The position numbers were made by a program, and so were the translations under genes. From Lachnospiraceae bacterium (lineage in GTDB: Bacteria > Bacillota > Clostridia > Lachnospirales > Lachnospiraceae), in NCBI GenBank assembly GCA_017527205.1, contig JAFXQK010000064.1, positions 124,001-188,000 of the forward strand: 64,000 nt of DNA, given 5' to 3'. Below, piece by piece: positions 26,382-35,174 of the stretch. The notes under the pieces are model-generated. The model worked only from the letters and a program-made list of their open reading frames with translations, was not told the origin of the DNA and ran no database searches. Numbering within the stretch: the first letter of the stretch is position 1; the number at the start of each line of letters is the position of its first letter.

Positions 26382-27389
26382 CTATGACCAGCTCGCCACG
26401 GAAACCTCACTCTTTTTATCTCGCAGCATTAGCTCCTTAACAGCCTCTGCCGGATTCTTTCCTTCAAACAAAACCTTATTTACCTGTGTAATGATGGGAA
26501 GCTGTACCTGATACTTCTCCGCAAGCTTCATGGCCGCCTTGGCAGAATATACCCCCTCAACCACCTGCTGTACCTCATCCATTGCCTGCTGATAGGTCTT
26601 TCCCTGTCCAATCAAAATACCAGCCCTGCGGTTTCTGGAATGCATACTCGCACAGGTAACAATCAAATCTCCAATTCCAGTAAGACCACTAAAGGTCTCT
26701 GCCCTTCCACCCATTACGGTTCCAAGTCTGGAAATCTCAGTGATTCCTCTCGTAATCAGCGCCGCCTTTGCATTATCTCCATAACCAAGTCCATCTGCAA
26801 TTCCCGCTGCAAGTGCAACTACGTTCTTAAGAGAACCGCCTAGCTCAATCCCCAAAATATCGGGACTTGTATAAACGCGGAAGACAGGACTCATAAACAC
26901 ATTCTGAATATACTCTGCAGTCTCACGGCTTTTTGCGCCAACGACTACTGTTGTCGGCAGACCTCTTCCAACCTCTTCCGCATGAGAAGGGCCGGACAAA
27001 ACAGCAACGTCTGCCTGCGGAATTTCCTCTTCAATAATCTGCGACAGAGTCATCATGGTCGCTTCTTCAATGCCCTTTGCAACATTAACAATGATTTGGC
27101 CAGGTGCTACCAAGGAGGAAATGCGGTCAGCCGTTCTTCTCGTAAAGCTGCTTGCTACCGCCATGACAAGAATGCTTTGTCCCTTGATCGCCTCCTCATC
27201 ATCCATGGTAAATTTCATGGAATCCGGAAGCTTGACGCCAGGAAGCATTTTATGCTCTCTTTCTTCTCTTAGCATTTGAATTTCTTTCTCAACTGCAGAC
27301 CATACCGTCACTTCATGGCCATTATTACATAGAAGCACTGCAAGCGCAATGCCCCAGGTACCACCACCTAAAATGCTAACTCTTGCCAT
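26382..27389 (-). CDS. gpsA: NAD(P)-dependent glycerol-3-phosphate dehydrogenase
   Basis: Makes sn-glycerol-3-phosphate from dihydroxyacetone phosphate for phospholipid synthesis (335 aa). The N-terminal Rossmann motif is ILGGGTWGIALAVLL. VLSGPSHAEEV and ELGGSLKNVVALAAGIADGLGYGDNAKAALITRG carry substrate-binding Lys and Asn residues. Two starts are possible: the ATG at 27401, overlapping the plsY stop but without a ribosome binding site, and the ATG at 27389 with GGGAGG before it. I chose the second. Order der-plsY-gpsA links it to membrane lipid synthesis. Confidence 0.95.
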   Translation of the reverse strand: MARVSILGGGTWGIALAVLLCNNGHEVTVWSAVEKEIQMLREEREHKMLPGVKLPDSMKFTMDDEEAIKGQSILVMAVASSFTRRTADRISSLVAPGQIIVNVAKGIEEATMMTLSQIIEEEIPQADVAVLSGPSHAEEVGRGLPTTVVVGAKSRETAEYIQNVFMSPVFRVYTSPDILGIELGGSLKNVVALAAGIADGLGYGDNAKAALITRGITEISRLGTVMGGRAETFSGLTGIGDLIVTCASMHSRNRRAGILIGQGKTYQQAMDEVQQVVEGVYSAKAAMKLAEKYQVQLPIITQVNKVLFEGKNPAEAVKELMLRDKKSEVSVASWS

Positions 27390-27400
27390 ACGCCCTCCCA

Positions 27401-28054
27401 TTAATCCACTTTATTCTTTTTGCTCAAATAGGTTTTTCTCTCCGTTCCGCCGAGGAGTCTCTTAATGTTCTCGCGATGCTTCCAGAATGCCAAAATCGTC
27501 AGTAACGCAAACACAATATATGCCTCAAGTAACTCGCCCTGTGACATCAAAGGAAAATATCCCATCTGCCCCATAATGATCAATATAATAAGCAGTATTG
27601 AATATGTCACTAGTGAACATAGGGACACAAAATGCGTTGTAAAGAAAAGGCCAAAAAAGGTGACAACGCCAATCAAGGTAAACCATGGATCAAAAGCGAT
27701 CACCATGCCTGCAGTTACCGCAATTCCCTTGCCACCCTTAAAATTCATGTAAAAGGGATAATTATGTCCAAGAACCGCACCTGCACAAGAATAGAGGCAA
27801 AGGAGCTGAATCATGTCCTCATGACTATGACCAAATAGTAACCTGACAATCCAGATGGCAATGATGCATTTTAGGCAGTCCCCTAAAAATACAATCAATC
27901 CTGCCTTGGGTCCAAGGACGCGAAGGGCATTTGTCGTACCAGAATTTCCACTGCCATGCTCCCGAATGTCGATACCCTTTAGTTTTCCATAAAAGAATGC
28001 CGTTTGAAACAATCCAAAGACATAACCGATCAAAACAGCGATCACGCGCTCCAT
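27401..28054 (-). CDS. plsY: Acyl-phosphate:glycerol-3-phosphate acyltransferase PlsY
   Basis: Integral membrane enzyme (217 aa) that puts the first acyl chain on glycerol-3-phosphate. Hydrophobic segments alternate with the three PlsY motifs: EHGSGNSGTTNALRVLG (about residues 34-50), HNYPFYMNFKGGKGIA (about 100-115), and a later helix ending near the FWKHRENIKRLLGGTE loop. GAGGAAGG precedes the ATG. Its stop touches gpsA, whose product supplies its substrate. Confidence 0.96.
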   Translation of the reverse strand: MERVIAVLIGYVFGLFQTAFFYGKLKGIDIREHGSGNSGTTNALRVLGPKAGLIVFLGDCLKCIIAIWIVRLLFGHSHEDMIQLLCLYSCAGAVLGHNYPFYMNFKGGKGIAVTAGMVIAFDPWFTLIGVVTFFGLFFTTHFVSLCSLVTYSILLIILIIMGQMGYFPLMSQGELLEAYIVFALLTILAFWKHRENIKRLLGGTERKTYLSKKNKVD

Positions 28055-28093
28055 GTTACCTTCCTCACTTTATTTCATTCTGCTTTTGTAGAT

Positions 28094-29428
28094 CTATTTA
28101 TCCTCATTGCGCTCACGGATGATGAAGCGCAGCGGCGTTCCCTTAAAGCCAAAGGTTTCGCGAATCTGATTCTCAATATATCTCGTGTACGAGAAATGCA
28201 TCAGCTCCTTGTCATTTACAAAAATGACGAAGGTAGGCGGCTTTACGGCTACCTGCGTGATATAAAAGAGCTTTAGGCGCTTTCCCTTATCCGTCGGTGG
28301 CTGCTGCATGGCTACGGCCTGCATCATGATCTCGTTCAAAACGCCTGTCTGTACGCGCATGGAATGATTCTCGCTGACTGCGTCAATGGTTTCAAAGAGC
28401 TTGCTCATTCTCTGCCCGGTCTGCGCCGAAATAAAGAGAATCTCCGCGTAGGGCATAAAGCTCAAGGTCTCACGAATCTTTTCAGTGAAACGATAGATCG
28501 TCTTGTCATTTTTCTCAATGGCATCCCACTTATTGACCGCAATAATGACTGCCTTACCGCGATCATGGGCAATGCCAGCGATTTTCGCATCCTGCTCTGT
28601 CACGCCTTCCTTAGCATCAATGACAAGGACGGCAATGTCAGCACGTTCCACGGCGCTCACGGTGCGAACGATCATGAAATGCTCGAGTTCCTCCTTGATC
28701 TTGTTCTTCCTGCGTAGTCCCGCCGTGTCAATGAACACATAATCCTTACCGCGATACTTAATCTCCGTATCAACGGCATCTCTGGTCGTTCCTGCAATAT
28801 CCGATACGATCAGACGGTTCTCTCCAAGCAGCTTATTAATGATGGAGGACTTTCCGACATTCGGCTTACCAATGATCGCAACCCTCGGGCGCTCATCCTC
28901 TTCCTCAGGGCCTTCCATCTCAGGGAAGTGTTCACAAACCGCTTCCAGCATGTCTCCAAGACCCATCTGATTTGCGGCGGAAATAGGAATCGGATCCCCG
29001 ATGCCAAGATTATAAAACTCATAGACGTCCGCCATCAGCTTCTTGACGGAATCCACCTTATTTACCACCAAAACAACAGGCTTTTGGGATCTGCGCAGCA
29101 TGTCAGCCACCTTAGAATCCGCATCCTGAAGTCCCTGCTTTACGTCAACCAAAAAGATGATCACGTCTGCAGCGTCAATGGCGATCTGCGCCTGCTCACG
29201 CATCTGCGACAGAATAATATCCTTGGAATCCGGCTCAATACCACCCGTGTCGATCAGCGTAAACGTGCGATCCAACCATGTCACGTCAGCGTAGATTCTG
29301 TCTCTCGTAATACCAGGCGTATCCTTAACAATTGATATTTTTTGTCCTGCCAAAGCGTTAAACAGCGTTGATTTTCCGACGTTTGGTCTTCCAACAACTG
29401 CAACGATTGGCTTTCTGCTCTTACTCAC
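28094..29428 (-). CDS. der: Ribosome biogenesis GTPase Der (EngA)
   Basis: Tandem GTPase needed for 50S subunit maturation (444 aa). The first G domain has [20 protein letters not shown] and NKVD; the second (about residue 180 on) has [22 protein letters not shown] and NKWD. A C-terminal KH-like domain ends with [15 protein letters not shown] start at a GTG (29428), preceded by GGGAG at 6 bases; the reading frame is open further upstream but without a ribosome binding site. It lies 39 bases before plsY. Confidence 0.97.
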   Translation of the reverse strand: MSKSRKPIVAVVGRPNVGKSTLFNALAGQKISIVKDTPGITRDRIYADVTWLDRTFTLIDTGGIEPDSKDIILSQMREQAQIAIDAADVIIFLVDVKQGLQDADSKVADMLRRSQKPVVLVVNKVDSVKKLMADVYEFYNLGIGDPIPISAANQMGLGDMLEAVCEHFPEMEGPEEEDERPRVAIIGKPNVGKSSIINKLLGENRLIVSDIAGTTRDAVDTEIKYRGKDYVFIDTAGLRRKNKIKEELEHFMIVRTVSAVERADIAVLVIDAKEGVTEQDAKIAGIAHDRGKAVIIAVNKWDAIEKNDKTIYRFTEKIRETLSFMPYAEILFISAQTGQRMSKLFETIDAVSENHSMRVQTGVLNEIMMQAVAMQQPPTDKGKRLKLFYITQVAVKPPTFVIFVNDKELMHFSYTRYIENQIRETFGFKGTPLRFIIRERNEDK

Positions 29429-29471
29429 GTATGTCTCCCTAACCTTTCTCAATCAAACAAGTTCAAATGAT

Positions 29472-30818
29472 TCACGTATCCAAAAAAGCTTCCACAAAGC
29501 TTTGTCCGCTTGATTTTACAATATAAATCGGCACTTGTAAAGCCTTTTCCATATCAGTTACGTGAAGGTCGTCCAAAAAAACATCCTCACCGCTCCTTAG
29601 GACATTACAAGGAAGATACAATCTGGTTCCAATCCTCCGATCCTTCATCTGTGCAATAATGTCCTGACCGGTCAATAGTCCGGAAACCGTAATTTTCTCC
29701 CCGAAGAAATCATTTCGAATCTCATAGACATGAAGCGTTAACCCCGGGCATTGCTCCATGAGCTCCTCCGCCATGCGCTTTATGTAGGGATAGATCAATC
29801 TCCCCGTAGCAATGGAATACTCTGCCTGCAGATCCTTCTTTGGCAAACGCCCGTCTGCCTTTCTTTGCTCCAATTCTTCATGAAACTCATTCATCAAAAG
29901 GCGAACCATGCCAACGCCGTTTTCCAGCTGCAAATAACCGTCGTATCGCTCTTCCTCCGGTACCTCCTGCCCCGCAAGAATATACCATTCATCGCTTGCA
30001 TGAATAAAATGAATGCCATATTTCTCATAACATTCCTTCTGATAGCGATGAATCAGCTCCAGCGTCGCCTCAGCATCCTCCTTTTCAAAGGGTTCCAACG
30101 GAAACAAACCCTCCCGATATTTCGAAAGCCCGACGGGAACTACGGAAACACTCTGCAAATTTGGAATATATTTCATCATCTCCCGAATGGAAAACTCTAA
30201 TTCCTTGCCATCGTTAATGCCTTTACAGAGAACAATCTGACCATTCATCTGAATGTCCGCCTCCATAAAGCGATCCACCTTCTTTAGGGCATCCCCCGCG
30301 AAACGATTGTTTAACATCTTACAGCGAAGCTGCGGATTCATGGTCTGGAAGGAAATATTGATCGGGCTCAAATGATATCGACAGATTCGGTCAACATCCT
30401 TTTCCGACATATTCGTAAGCGTAACGTAATTTCCCTGCAAAAAAGAAAGCCTTGAATCATCATCCTTGAAATATAAGGTTTCCCTCATGCCCTTAGGCAT
30501 TTGGTCAATAAAGCAAAAAATACACTTATTATGACAATGACGATACTCATCCATCAAGCCACTCTCAAAGGTAATGCCAAGATCCTCGTCAAATTCCTTG
30601 TCCACCTCCAACAGCCACTGCTCCCCATCCTTCTTCTCCACCAAAACCTCTATATAATCGTCCTGCACCAGAAACTGATAATCAAAAATATCCTCGATCG
30701 GCGTATTATCAATGGCCAAAATCGCATCACCCGGCTCAATCTCCATTTCCATCGCGATACTGCCCTCTGCCACAGACTTTACAATATGCTTTTTGTATTG
30801 CTCCTTGTCCCGAGCCAT
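29472..30818 (-). CDS. DUF512 / PDZ-like radical SAM protein
   Basis: A 448-residue protein of the family with an N-terminal PDZ-like domain (about residues 10-70), a radical SAM-like CxxxCxxC in CHNKCIFCFID (about 94-104), and a C-terminal DUF512 region. It is common in Clostridia and cyanobacteria; its reaction is not known to me. I start at the ATG at 30818 with GGGAGG before it. It heads the der-plsY-gpsA run, 43 bases upstream of der. Its likely promoter (31039-31067) gives a leader of about 210 bases that passes through the repeats and the hairpin at 30893-31035. Confidence 0.88.
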   Translation of the reverse strand: MARDKEQYKKHIVKSVAEGSIAMEMEIEPGDAILAIDNTPIEDIFDYQFLVQDDYIEVLVEKKDGEQWLLEVDKEFDEDLGITFESGLMDEYRHCHNKCIFCFIDQMPKGMRETLYFKDDDSRLSFLQGNYVTLTNMSEKDVDRICRYHLSPINISFQTMNPQLRCKMLNNRFAGDALKKVDRFMEADIQMNGQIVLCKGINDGKELEFSIREMMKYIPNLQSVSVVPVGLSKYREGLFPLEPFEKEDAEATLELIHRYQKECYEKYGIHFIHASDEWYILAGQEVPEEERYDGYLQLENGVGMVRLLMNEFHEELEQRKADGRLPKKDLQAEYSIATGRLIYPYIKRMAEELMEQCPGLTLHVYEIRNDFFGEKITVSGLLTGQDIIAQMKDRRIGTRLYLPCNVLRSGEDVFLDDLHVTDMEKALQVPIYIVKSSGQSFVEAFLDT

Positions 30819-30892
30819 ACCATCCTCCCTACCTTCCAACAACTTCTTTGCCTCGAGGGCCATCTTTGCCATCTCACCTGACTAACAACTAC

Positions 30893-30966
30893 CTCGAGGG
30901 GATGGTTTGGACAGTCTTTCTGGGTTTCAAGATTAGCAGAAAGACTGTCCAAACCAAAGCCCCGAG
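30893..30966 (+). terminator. Long hairpin, copy 1 of a three-member family, upstream of prs
   Basis: CTCGAGGGGATGGTTTGG at the left pairs with the right end CCAAACCAAAGCCCCGAG. The arms continue inward as ACAGTCTTTCTG/CAGAAAGACTGT around a loop of about 14 bases. TTCTTCTTC follows on the plus strand, so the orientation is that of a plus-strand terminator. No plus-strand gene lies upstream for 4.5 kb: the site is between divergent genes. Related hairpins are at 32373 (+) and 59347 (-). Confidence 0.75.
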
Positions 30967-31035
30967 TTCTTCTTCAGTCAAGCCCCGAGTTTTTCTTCAG
31001 TCAAGCCCCGAGTTCTTCTTCAGTCCAGCCTCGAG
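30958..31035 (+). repeat. 23-base tandem repeats between the DUF512 gene and prs
   Basis: Units starting AGCCCCGAGTTCTTCTTCAG lie at 30958-30980, 30981-31003 (one change) and 31004-31026, with a partial fourth (AGCCTCGAG) to 31035. The first unit overlaps the 3' arm of the hairpin, so the array looks like repeated duplication of the hairpin's end. There are no spacers. Confidence 0.9.
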
Positions 31036-31038
31036 TAT

Positions 31039-31067
31039 AGTATACCCGAAATCTCTTGACGTGTCGA
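31039..31067 (-). promoter_or_regulatory. Possible promoter for the DUF512-der-plsY-gpsA run
   Basis: Minus strand TCGACA (31067-31062), 17 bases, TATACT (31044-31039). It overlaps the putative prs promoter on the other strand. It would give a transcript running through the tandem repeats and the hairpin in antisense. Confidence 0.45.
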
Positions 31068-31084
31068 TAGGGGAATGTTATAAA
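31056..31084 (+). promoter_or_regulatory. Possible prs promoter with very short leader
   Basis: TTGACG (31056-31061), 17 bases, TATAAA (31079-31084). The prs ribosome binding site GGAGGTG starts only 6 bases after the -10 box, so RNA would begin in or beside it. The real promoter may be elsewhere, for example near TATAGT at 31036-31041. Confidence 0.4.
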
Positions 31085-31102
31085 TAATTGGAGGTGAAAA
31101 AT

Positions 31103-32299
31103 ATGCCAGATTTGAGAGAATTAGAAAATGCCATGCCCGTTGCCCCCCTAAAAATCGTTGCGCTCTCTTCCGCGCAGAAAATGGGTCAACGCATTAATAA
31201 CTATATGGTGGAATTCCGCAAGAGCATTCACAATGACAAAGTGAAAAATGACCCTGCATTCCACGGCTATTTTGAGAAAAATTATCTGGTGGACTTTGAT
31301 ACGCCCCGCTTTGGAAGCGGTGAGGGCAAGGCCGTATTTAATGAGTCCATCCGTGGTAAGGACGTGTTTATACTGGTTGACGTCTGCAATCATAGCATTA
31401 CCTATGAAATGAATGGCTACACGAATCACATGTCTCCTGACGACCATTATCAGGACTTAAAGCGTGTCATTGCCGCAATTGGCGGAAAAGCACATCGAAT
31501 CAACGTCATCATGCCCTTCCTTTACGAGGGACGCCAGCATAAGAGAAACGGCCGCGAGTCCCTGGATTGCGCTTACGCACTGACGGAGCTTCGCGACATG
31601 GGCGTGAGCAATCTGATCACCTTTGATGCTCATGATCCTCGCGTGCAAAATGCTACGCCGCTGACGGGTTTCGATAATTTCCTGCCTCCTTACCAGTTTA
31701 TCAAGGCACTTTTAAATGCCGAGATTGACCTGCTTGTGGATAAGGATCATCTGTTAGTCATCAGCCCTGATGAAGGTGCTCTGGATCGTGCCATTTATTT
31801 TGCAAGCGTGCTCGGCGTTGACACCGGCATGTTTTATAAGCGTCGTGACTATTCCACCATCGTCAACGGTAAGAACCCTATTGTGGCGCATGAATTCCTC
31901 GGGGACAACATCGACGGTAAAGACATCATCATTATTGATGACATGATTTCCTCTGGCGGAAGCATGCTGGATACAGCTAAGCAGCTGAAGGAAATGAATG
32001 CACGCCGCGTGTTTATTTGTACCACCTTCGGATTGTTTACGGACGGGCTCTCCTCCTTCGATAAGGCTTATGAAAATGGATATTTCGACAAGGTGATCAC
32101 AACGGATTTGACCTATCTGCCGCCTGAACTCTACACCAGGCCCTATTTTGTAGAGGCTGACATGAGCAAATTTATCGCATCCATCATTGACTTTATGAAT
32201 CATGACCTGTCTCTTGCAGGCGTGATGGCTACGACGGATAAAATCCATTCTATTTTGGAGAGCTATAACAACCGCTCCAACATGGACATCCTCGAGTAA
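31103..32299 (+). CDS. prs: Ribose-phosphate diphosphokinase (PRPP synthetase)
   Basis: Transfers pyrophosphate from ATP to ribose-5-phosphate, giving PRPP for purine, pyrimidine, His, Trp and NAD synthesis. At 398 aa it is longer than the classical ~315-residue enzyme and fits a clostridial long form. The PRPP loop is IIIDDMISSGGSML (about residues 274-287). DLTYLPPELYTRPYF is near the C-terminus, and FLYEGRQHKRNGRESLDCAYAL matches the substrate region. I start at the ATG at 31103 with GGAGGTG before it. The gene is flanked by two related hairpins. Confidence 0.92.
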   Translation: MPDLRELENAMPVAPLKIVALSSAQKMGQRINNYMVEFRKSIHNDKVKNDPAFHGYFEKNYLVDFDTPRFGSGEGKAVFNESIRGKDVFILVDVCNHSITYEMNGYTNHMSPDDHYQDLKRVIAAIGGKAHRINVIMPFLYEGRQHKRNGRESLDCAYALTELRDMGVSNLITFDAHDPRVQNATPLTGFDNFLPPYQFIKALLNAEIDLLVDKDHLLVISPDEGALDRAIYFASVLGVDTGMFYKRRDYSTIVNGKNPIVAHEFLGDNIDGKDIIIIDDMISSGGSMLDTAKQLKEMNARRVFICTTFGLFTDGLSSFDKAYENGYFDKVITTDLTYLPPELYTRPYFVEADMSKFIASIIDFMNHDLSLAGVMATTDKIHSILESYNNRSNMDILE

Positions 32300-32315
32300 G
32301 CATCCATTATCACAT

Positions 32316-32494
32316 AAAACCAGACCTACTTTCCGTCTTACAAAATGTCGTTAGGTTAAGCATTTCAATTTCCTCGAGGGGAAGGTTTGGATTGTCTTTT
32401 TGGGTCTAAAGTCTACCAGAAAGACAATCCAAACCTAGCCCCGAGTTTTTTAATCCTTAACTTAACGACATTTCAACGAAAGAGGTCTGTTTTT
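32316..32494. repeat. 180-base nested palindrome between convergent prs and kinase genes
   Basis: Three layers pair around one centre. AAAACCAGACCT (32316-32327) pairs with AGGTCTGTTTTT (32483-32494). AAATGTCGTTAGGTTAAG (32343-32360) pairs with CTTAACTTAACGACATTT (32456-32473), 17 of 18. Hairpin copy 2 is in the middle. The right end reaches the stop codon of the histidine kinase gene. The outer layers would give a terminator structure in both directions. Confidence 0.8.
32373..32451 (+). terminator. Long hairpin, copy 2, terminator downstream of prs
   Basis: CTCGAGGGGAAGGTTTGG pairs with CCAAACCTAGCCCCGAG; the inner arms are ATTGTCTTTTTGG/CCAGAAAGACAAT. TTTTTT follows at 32446-32451. It ends prs transcripts. 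Compared with copy 1, the inner stem bases differ but still pair. It is nested inside the palindrome 32316-32494. Confidence 0.85.
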
Positions 32495-35162
32495 ATGTTT
32501 CCTTCCAAAGCGGAAATTCCATTTTTACCTTGAACAAATCTGCATCCAATTGGATTTCAAAGGTGCCTCCAAGAACATTGGTTAAGCTCTTGGCGATGTA
32601 AAGTCCAAGCCCACTTCCCTCGGTACTTCTGGAGCTGTCACCACGGATAAAACGCTCCGTCAGTTCATCTGCATGAATGTTCATCTGCGCTCGCGAAACA
32701 TTCTTGATTTTCATGACAACCTTCGAATCCTCAACGATCTTCACTTCCGCGTAAACTCTGGTTCCCTCCATGGCATATTTGCAAATGTTGTTGAAGAGGT
32801 TTTCCATGACGCGCCACATTCTTCGGCTGTCTGCATAGATCAGACATGGCTTTTCATCAATCTCCGCAACCACGCTAAGCTTTGCCGCCTCCAGCTTTTC
32901 AGAAAGCTCGCCAATCGTTTGCTGTAAAAGTTCTCCAAGATTCAACACTTCCATATTCAGGGTAATGTTTCCTGATGAAATCTTAGATGCCTCGACCAGA
33001 TCATCCGTCAAATCCTTTAATCGCTGAGATTTTCCTACCAAAATCTCTACGTAATTCTTGGCTTGTGGATCCTGGATGTTGGATCTCTTTAAGAGGTCAA
33101 CATAGTTTATGATGGACGTCAGAGGGGTTTTCAGGTCATGCGAAACATTGGTAATCAAATCCGATTTCAAGCGTTCATCCTTGACACTCGTCTTCACAGC
33201 ATTATCAATACCTTCACCAATATTATTGACTGCATCGGCCAAAAACTTATTCATGCCGTGGAGGTTCGCCGTATCCAGCTTATACTCTACTTCACCGGAA
33301 CGAATACGCCCGATTCCGTCAATTATATCGTTAAACTCCGCATTCTTCCTAAAGAGTCGAACGGCAACGGCAATATCTAATATGAAGGCAAAGAGGATGA
33401 TTATGGCCTTCCACAAGGATTCCCGAAGCATGATAACTCCAATGACCGAAAGACTATTGAGCATCAGGAAAATCAAATACGGCAGCAATACGCTAATGAC
33501 GGAGTTTTGATGGGCCATAACCGTCTCAAACAATCCGTAAATTGCATTGATCAGGATGCGCAGCAAGCTATCCCGATAAATATTCAATGACTTCAATCGT
33601 CTGACAAGGCTATACCATAGCAGACATATCAAAATGCTGAATAAGAAGCCTGACAGGGCATAATAACCATATTCATATAACAGATTCCTGACACCGACGT
33701 TTCCGAGGCCGATTCTGTTTTCATAAATATCCAGGGTAATCTTGCGCAAGTATCCGGCGACCCGGTAGGTTCCGTATCCGAAACCGACGACCATGGCAAG
33801 GAAGAGCTCCGTCCAGATTTTATCAAAGGCATTCAGATAATGCTTGATGCTTCCATCCTCGGCATAGGCTACTCCAGCCGTAACGGTCAGGTATAGCAAA
33901 AGTCCAATCCAGATAATGATTAGCATAATCAATCCGGTCAATATGCCTGCCGTCTTCGGGACAATGCTCTCATACATATCCCTGGCGACATAAAAGGCAT
34001 CCTCGCTGCTTTCATAATCCGTATCAAGGAAGATCCAAATATAAACGTCCTCCAAATTGGGGTAATGTGCCGCACGGAGAAGCTCGTATACGTTTGCCTC
34101 CGTCAGGCCACCGCTTCCCATAATTTCCAGATTGTTTGGATAATAGATCAGGTATCTTACATTTTCTTCAAAGGCTTCGGTAAGGCTTTCATCCTCCATT
34201 TCCGCCATGTCAGAAACATTGGTAAAGGTTACCTTTTTCCCTTCTTCATTCTTCATGCGAACGACATACTTGAGATTGCTTCGTCCCTCTGTATAAAGCT
34301 TCGCACAGCTCTGATACAATTCATAGCTTTCCGCAAGCATCACGCAGGTATCGGCAACATTCCTTTGCAACTGAACGTAATCCGGCCAACTGTCAACCAG
34401 ATCATACAGCTGCGTCTGATGGTCCATGGTGGCATAACGGCAGATCAGGGAATTTACGTATACCGTCAGATTTCCGTCATCCTCCTTGTTCAGCGTAATT
34501 CCCTCGGATACGTTTCCCATGATATAGGAAAATGCCATGTCCTCAAGCTGACCTTCCGTTAATTCACCCATCTTTGCCATAACGTCCGGATACTTTTCGT
34601 ATAGCTCGGCGCGGCTGAGATTCTGGTTTTCATTCTCATGATAGCCAGTAAATACAAGATTTCCATATTCATCCAACGCAAAATTCTCAGGAATGCAGGC
34701 CTCCTGATAGTAATTTACGAACTCAGAGAGACTCATGATTCGGTTCTTATATTCCAGACCATAGCGGCACCAGATAATCAAGTCCTCCAGCTTATATCTC
34801 GCCGTCACCGTTCCATAATTCTTCCCCTGCGTGCCATAACGATTCATAAAAGCAGTAACGTCAATGACCTTCGCGGGATCAAAGCTTCCTTGGGTCTCCA
34901 GCTGATCCCGAATGATTCCCAGGCGAATGACGTCACTGATCGCCGTCTTAAACAGGTCATCAAAGACCTCCGATTCTTCGAAATTGGATTTTTGCGTCAG
35001 CGGATCGATGGAATAGGTTTTTTGACCATTCATTGTCGTTACGGTCAAAAAGGAATTCAGCAGAATTCCGGCAGAAAGCGCTAAAACCAAAGCTGCTACA
35101 ATATGCTGTATCAGCCCTAGTCCCAATCTCTTAAAGATAATTGCGCTCCTACCCTTCTTCAC
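32493..35162 (-). CDS. Sensor histidine kinase with large membrane region
   Basis: An 889-residue kinase paired with the regulator gene 12 bases upstream. There is one N-terminal membrane helix (about residues 15-35), a large outside region to about 400, then a cluster of about six membrane helices. The phospho-accepting His lies in NVSHDLKTPLTS (about residue 673). The C-terminal ATPase has an N box (ENLFNNICKYA) and SEGSGLGLYIAKSL-type G2 box. The expected DxGxG G1 box is replaced by KIKNVSRAQM. Start is GTG with GGGG 8 bases before it. The signal is unknown. Confidence 0.92.
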   Translation of the reverse strand: MKKGRSAIIFKRLGLGLIQHIVAALVLALSAGILLNSFLTVTTMNGQKTYSIDPLTQKSNFEESEVFDDLFKTAISDVIRLGIIRDQLETQGSFDPAKVIDVTAFMNRYGTQGKNYGTVTARYKLEDLIIWCRYGLEYKNRIMSLSEFVNYYQEACIPENFALDEYGNLVFTGYHENENQNLSRAELYEKYPDVMAKMGELTEGQLEDMAFSYIMGNVSEGITLNKEDDGNLTVYVNSLICRYATMDHQTQLYDLVDSWPDYVQLQRNVADTCVMLAESYELYQSCAKLYTEGRSNLKYVVRMKNEEGKKVTFTNVSDMAEMEDESLTEAFEENVRYLIYYPNNLEIMGSGGLTEANVYELLRAAHYPNLEDVYIWIFLDTDYESSEDAFYVARDMYESIVPKTAGILTGLIMLIIIWIGLLLYLTVTAGVAYAEDGSIKHYLNAFDKIWTELFLAMVVGFGYGTYRVAGYLRKITLDIYENRIGLGNVGVRNLLYEYGYYALSGFLFSILICLLWYSLVRRLKSLNIYRDSLLRILINAIYGLFETVMAHQNSVISVLLPYLIFLMLNSLSVIGVIMLRESLWKAIIILFAFILDIAVAVRLFRKNAEFNDIIDGIGRIRSGEVEYKLDTANLHGMNKFLADAVNNIGEGIDNAVKTSVKDERLKSDLITNVSHDLKTPLTSIINYVDLLKRSNIQDPQAKNYVEILVGKSQRLKDLTDDLVEASKISSGNITLNMEVLNLGELLQQTIGELSEKLEAAKLSVVAEIDEKPCLIYADSRRMWRVMENLFNNICKYAMEGTRVYAEVKIVEDSKVVMKIKNVSRAQMNIHADELTERFIRGDSSRSTEGSGLGLYIAKSLTNVLGGTFEIQLDADLFKVKMEFPLWKET

Positions 35163-35174
35163 TCGTTTTACCCC

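Noticed and set aside
30958..31035. CRISPR array (regular repeats)
   Set aside because: The 23-base units are directly adjacent with no spacers, only three and a half copies, and no cas gene is in the window.
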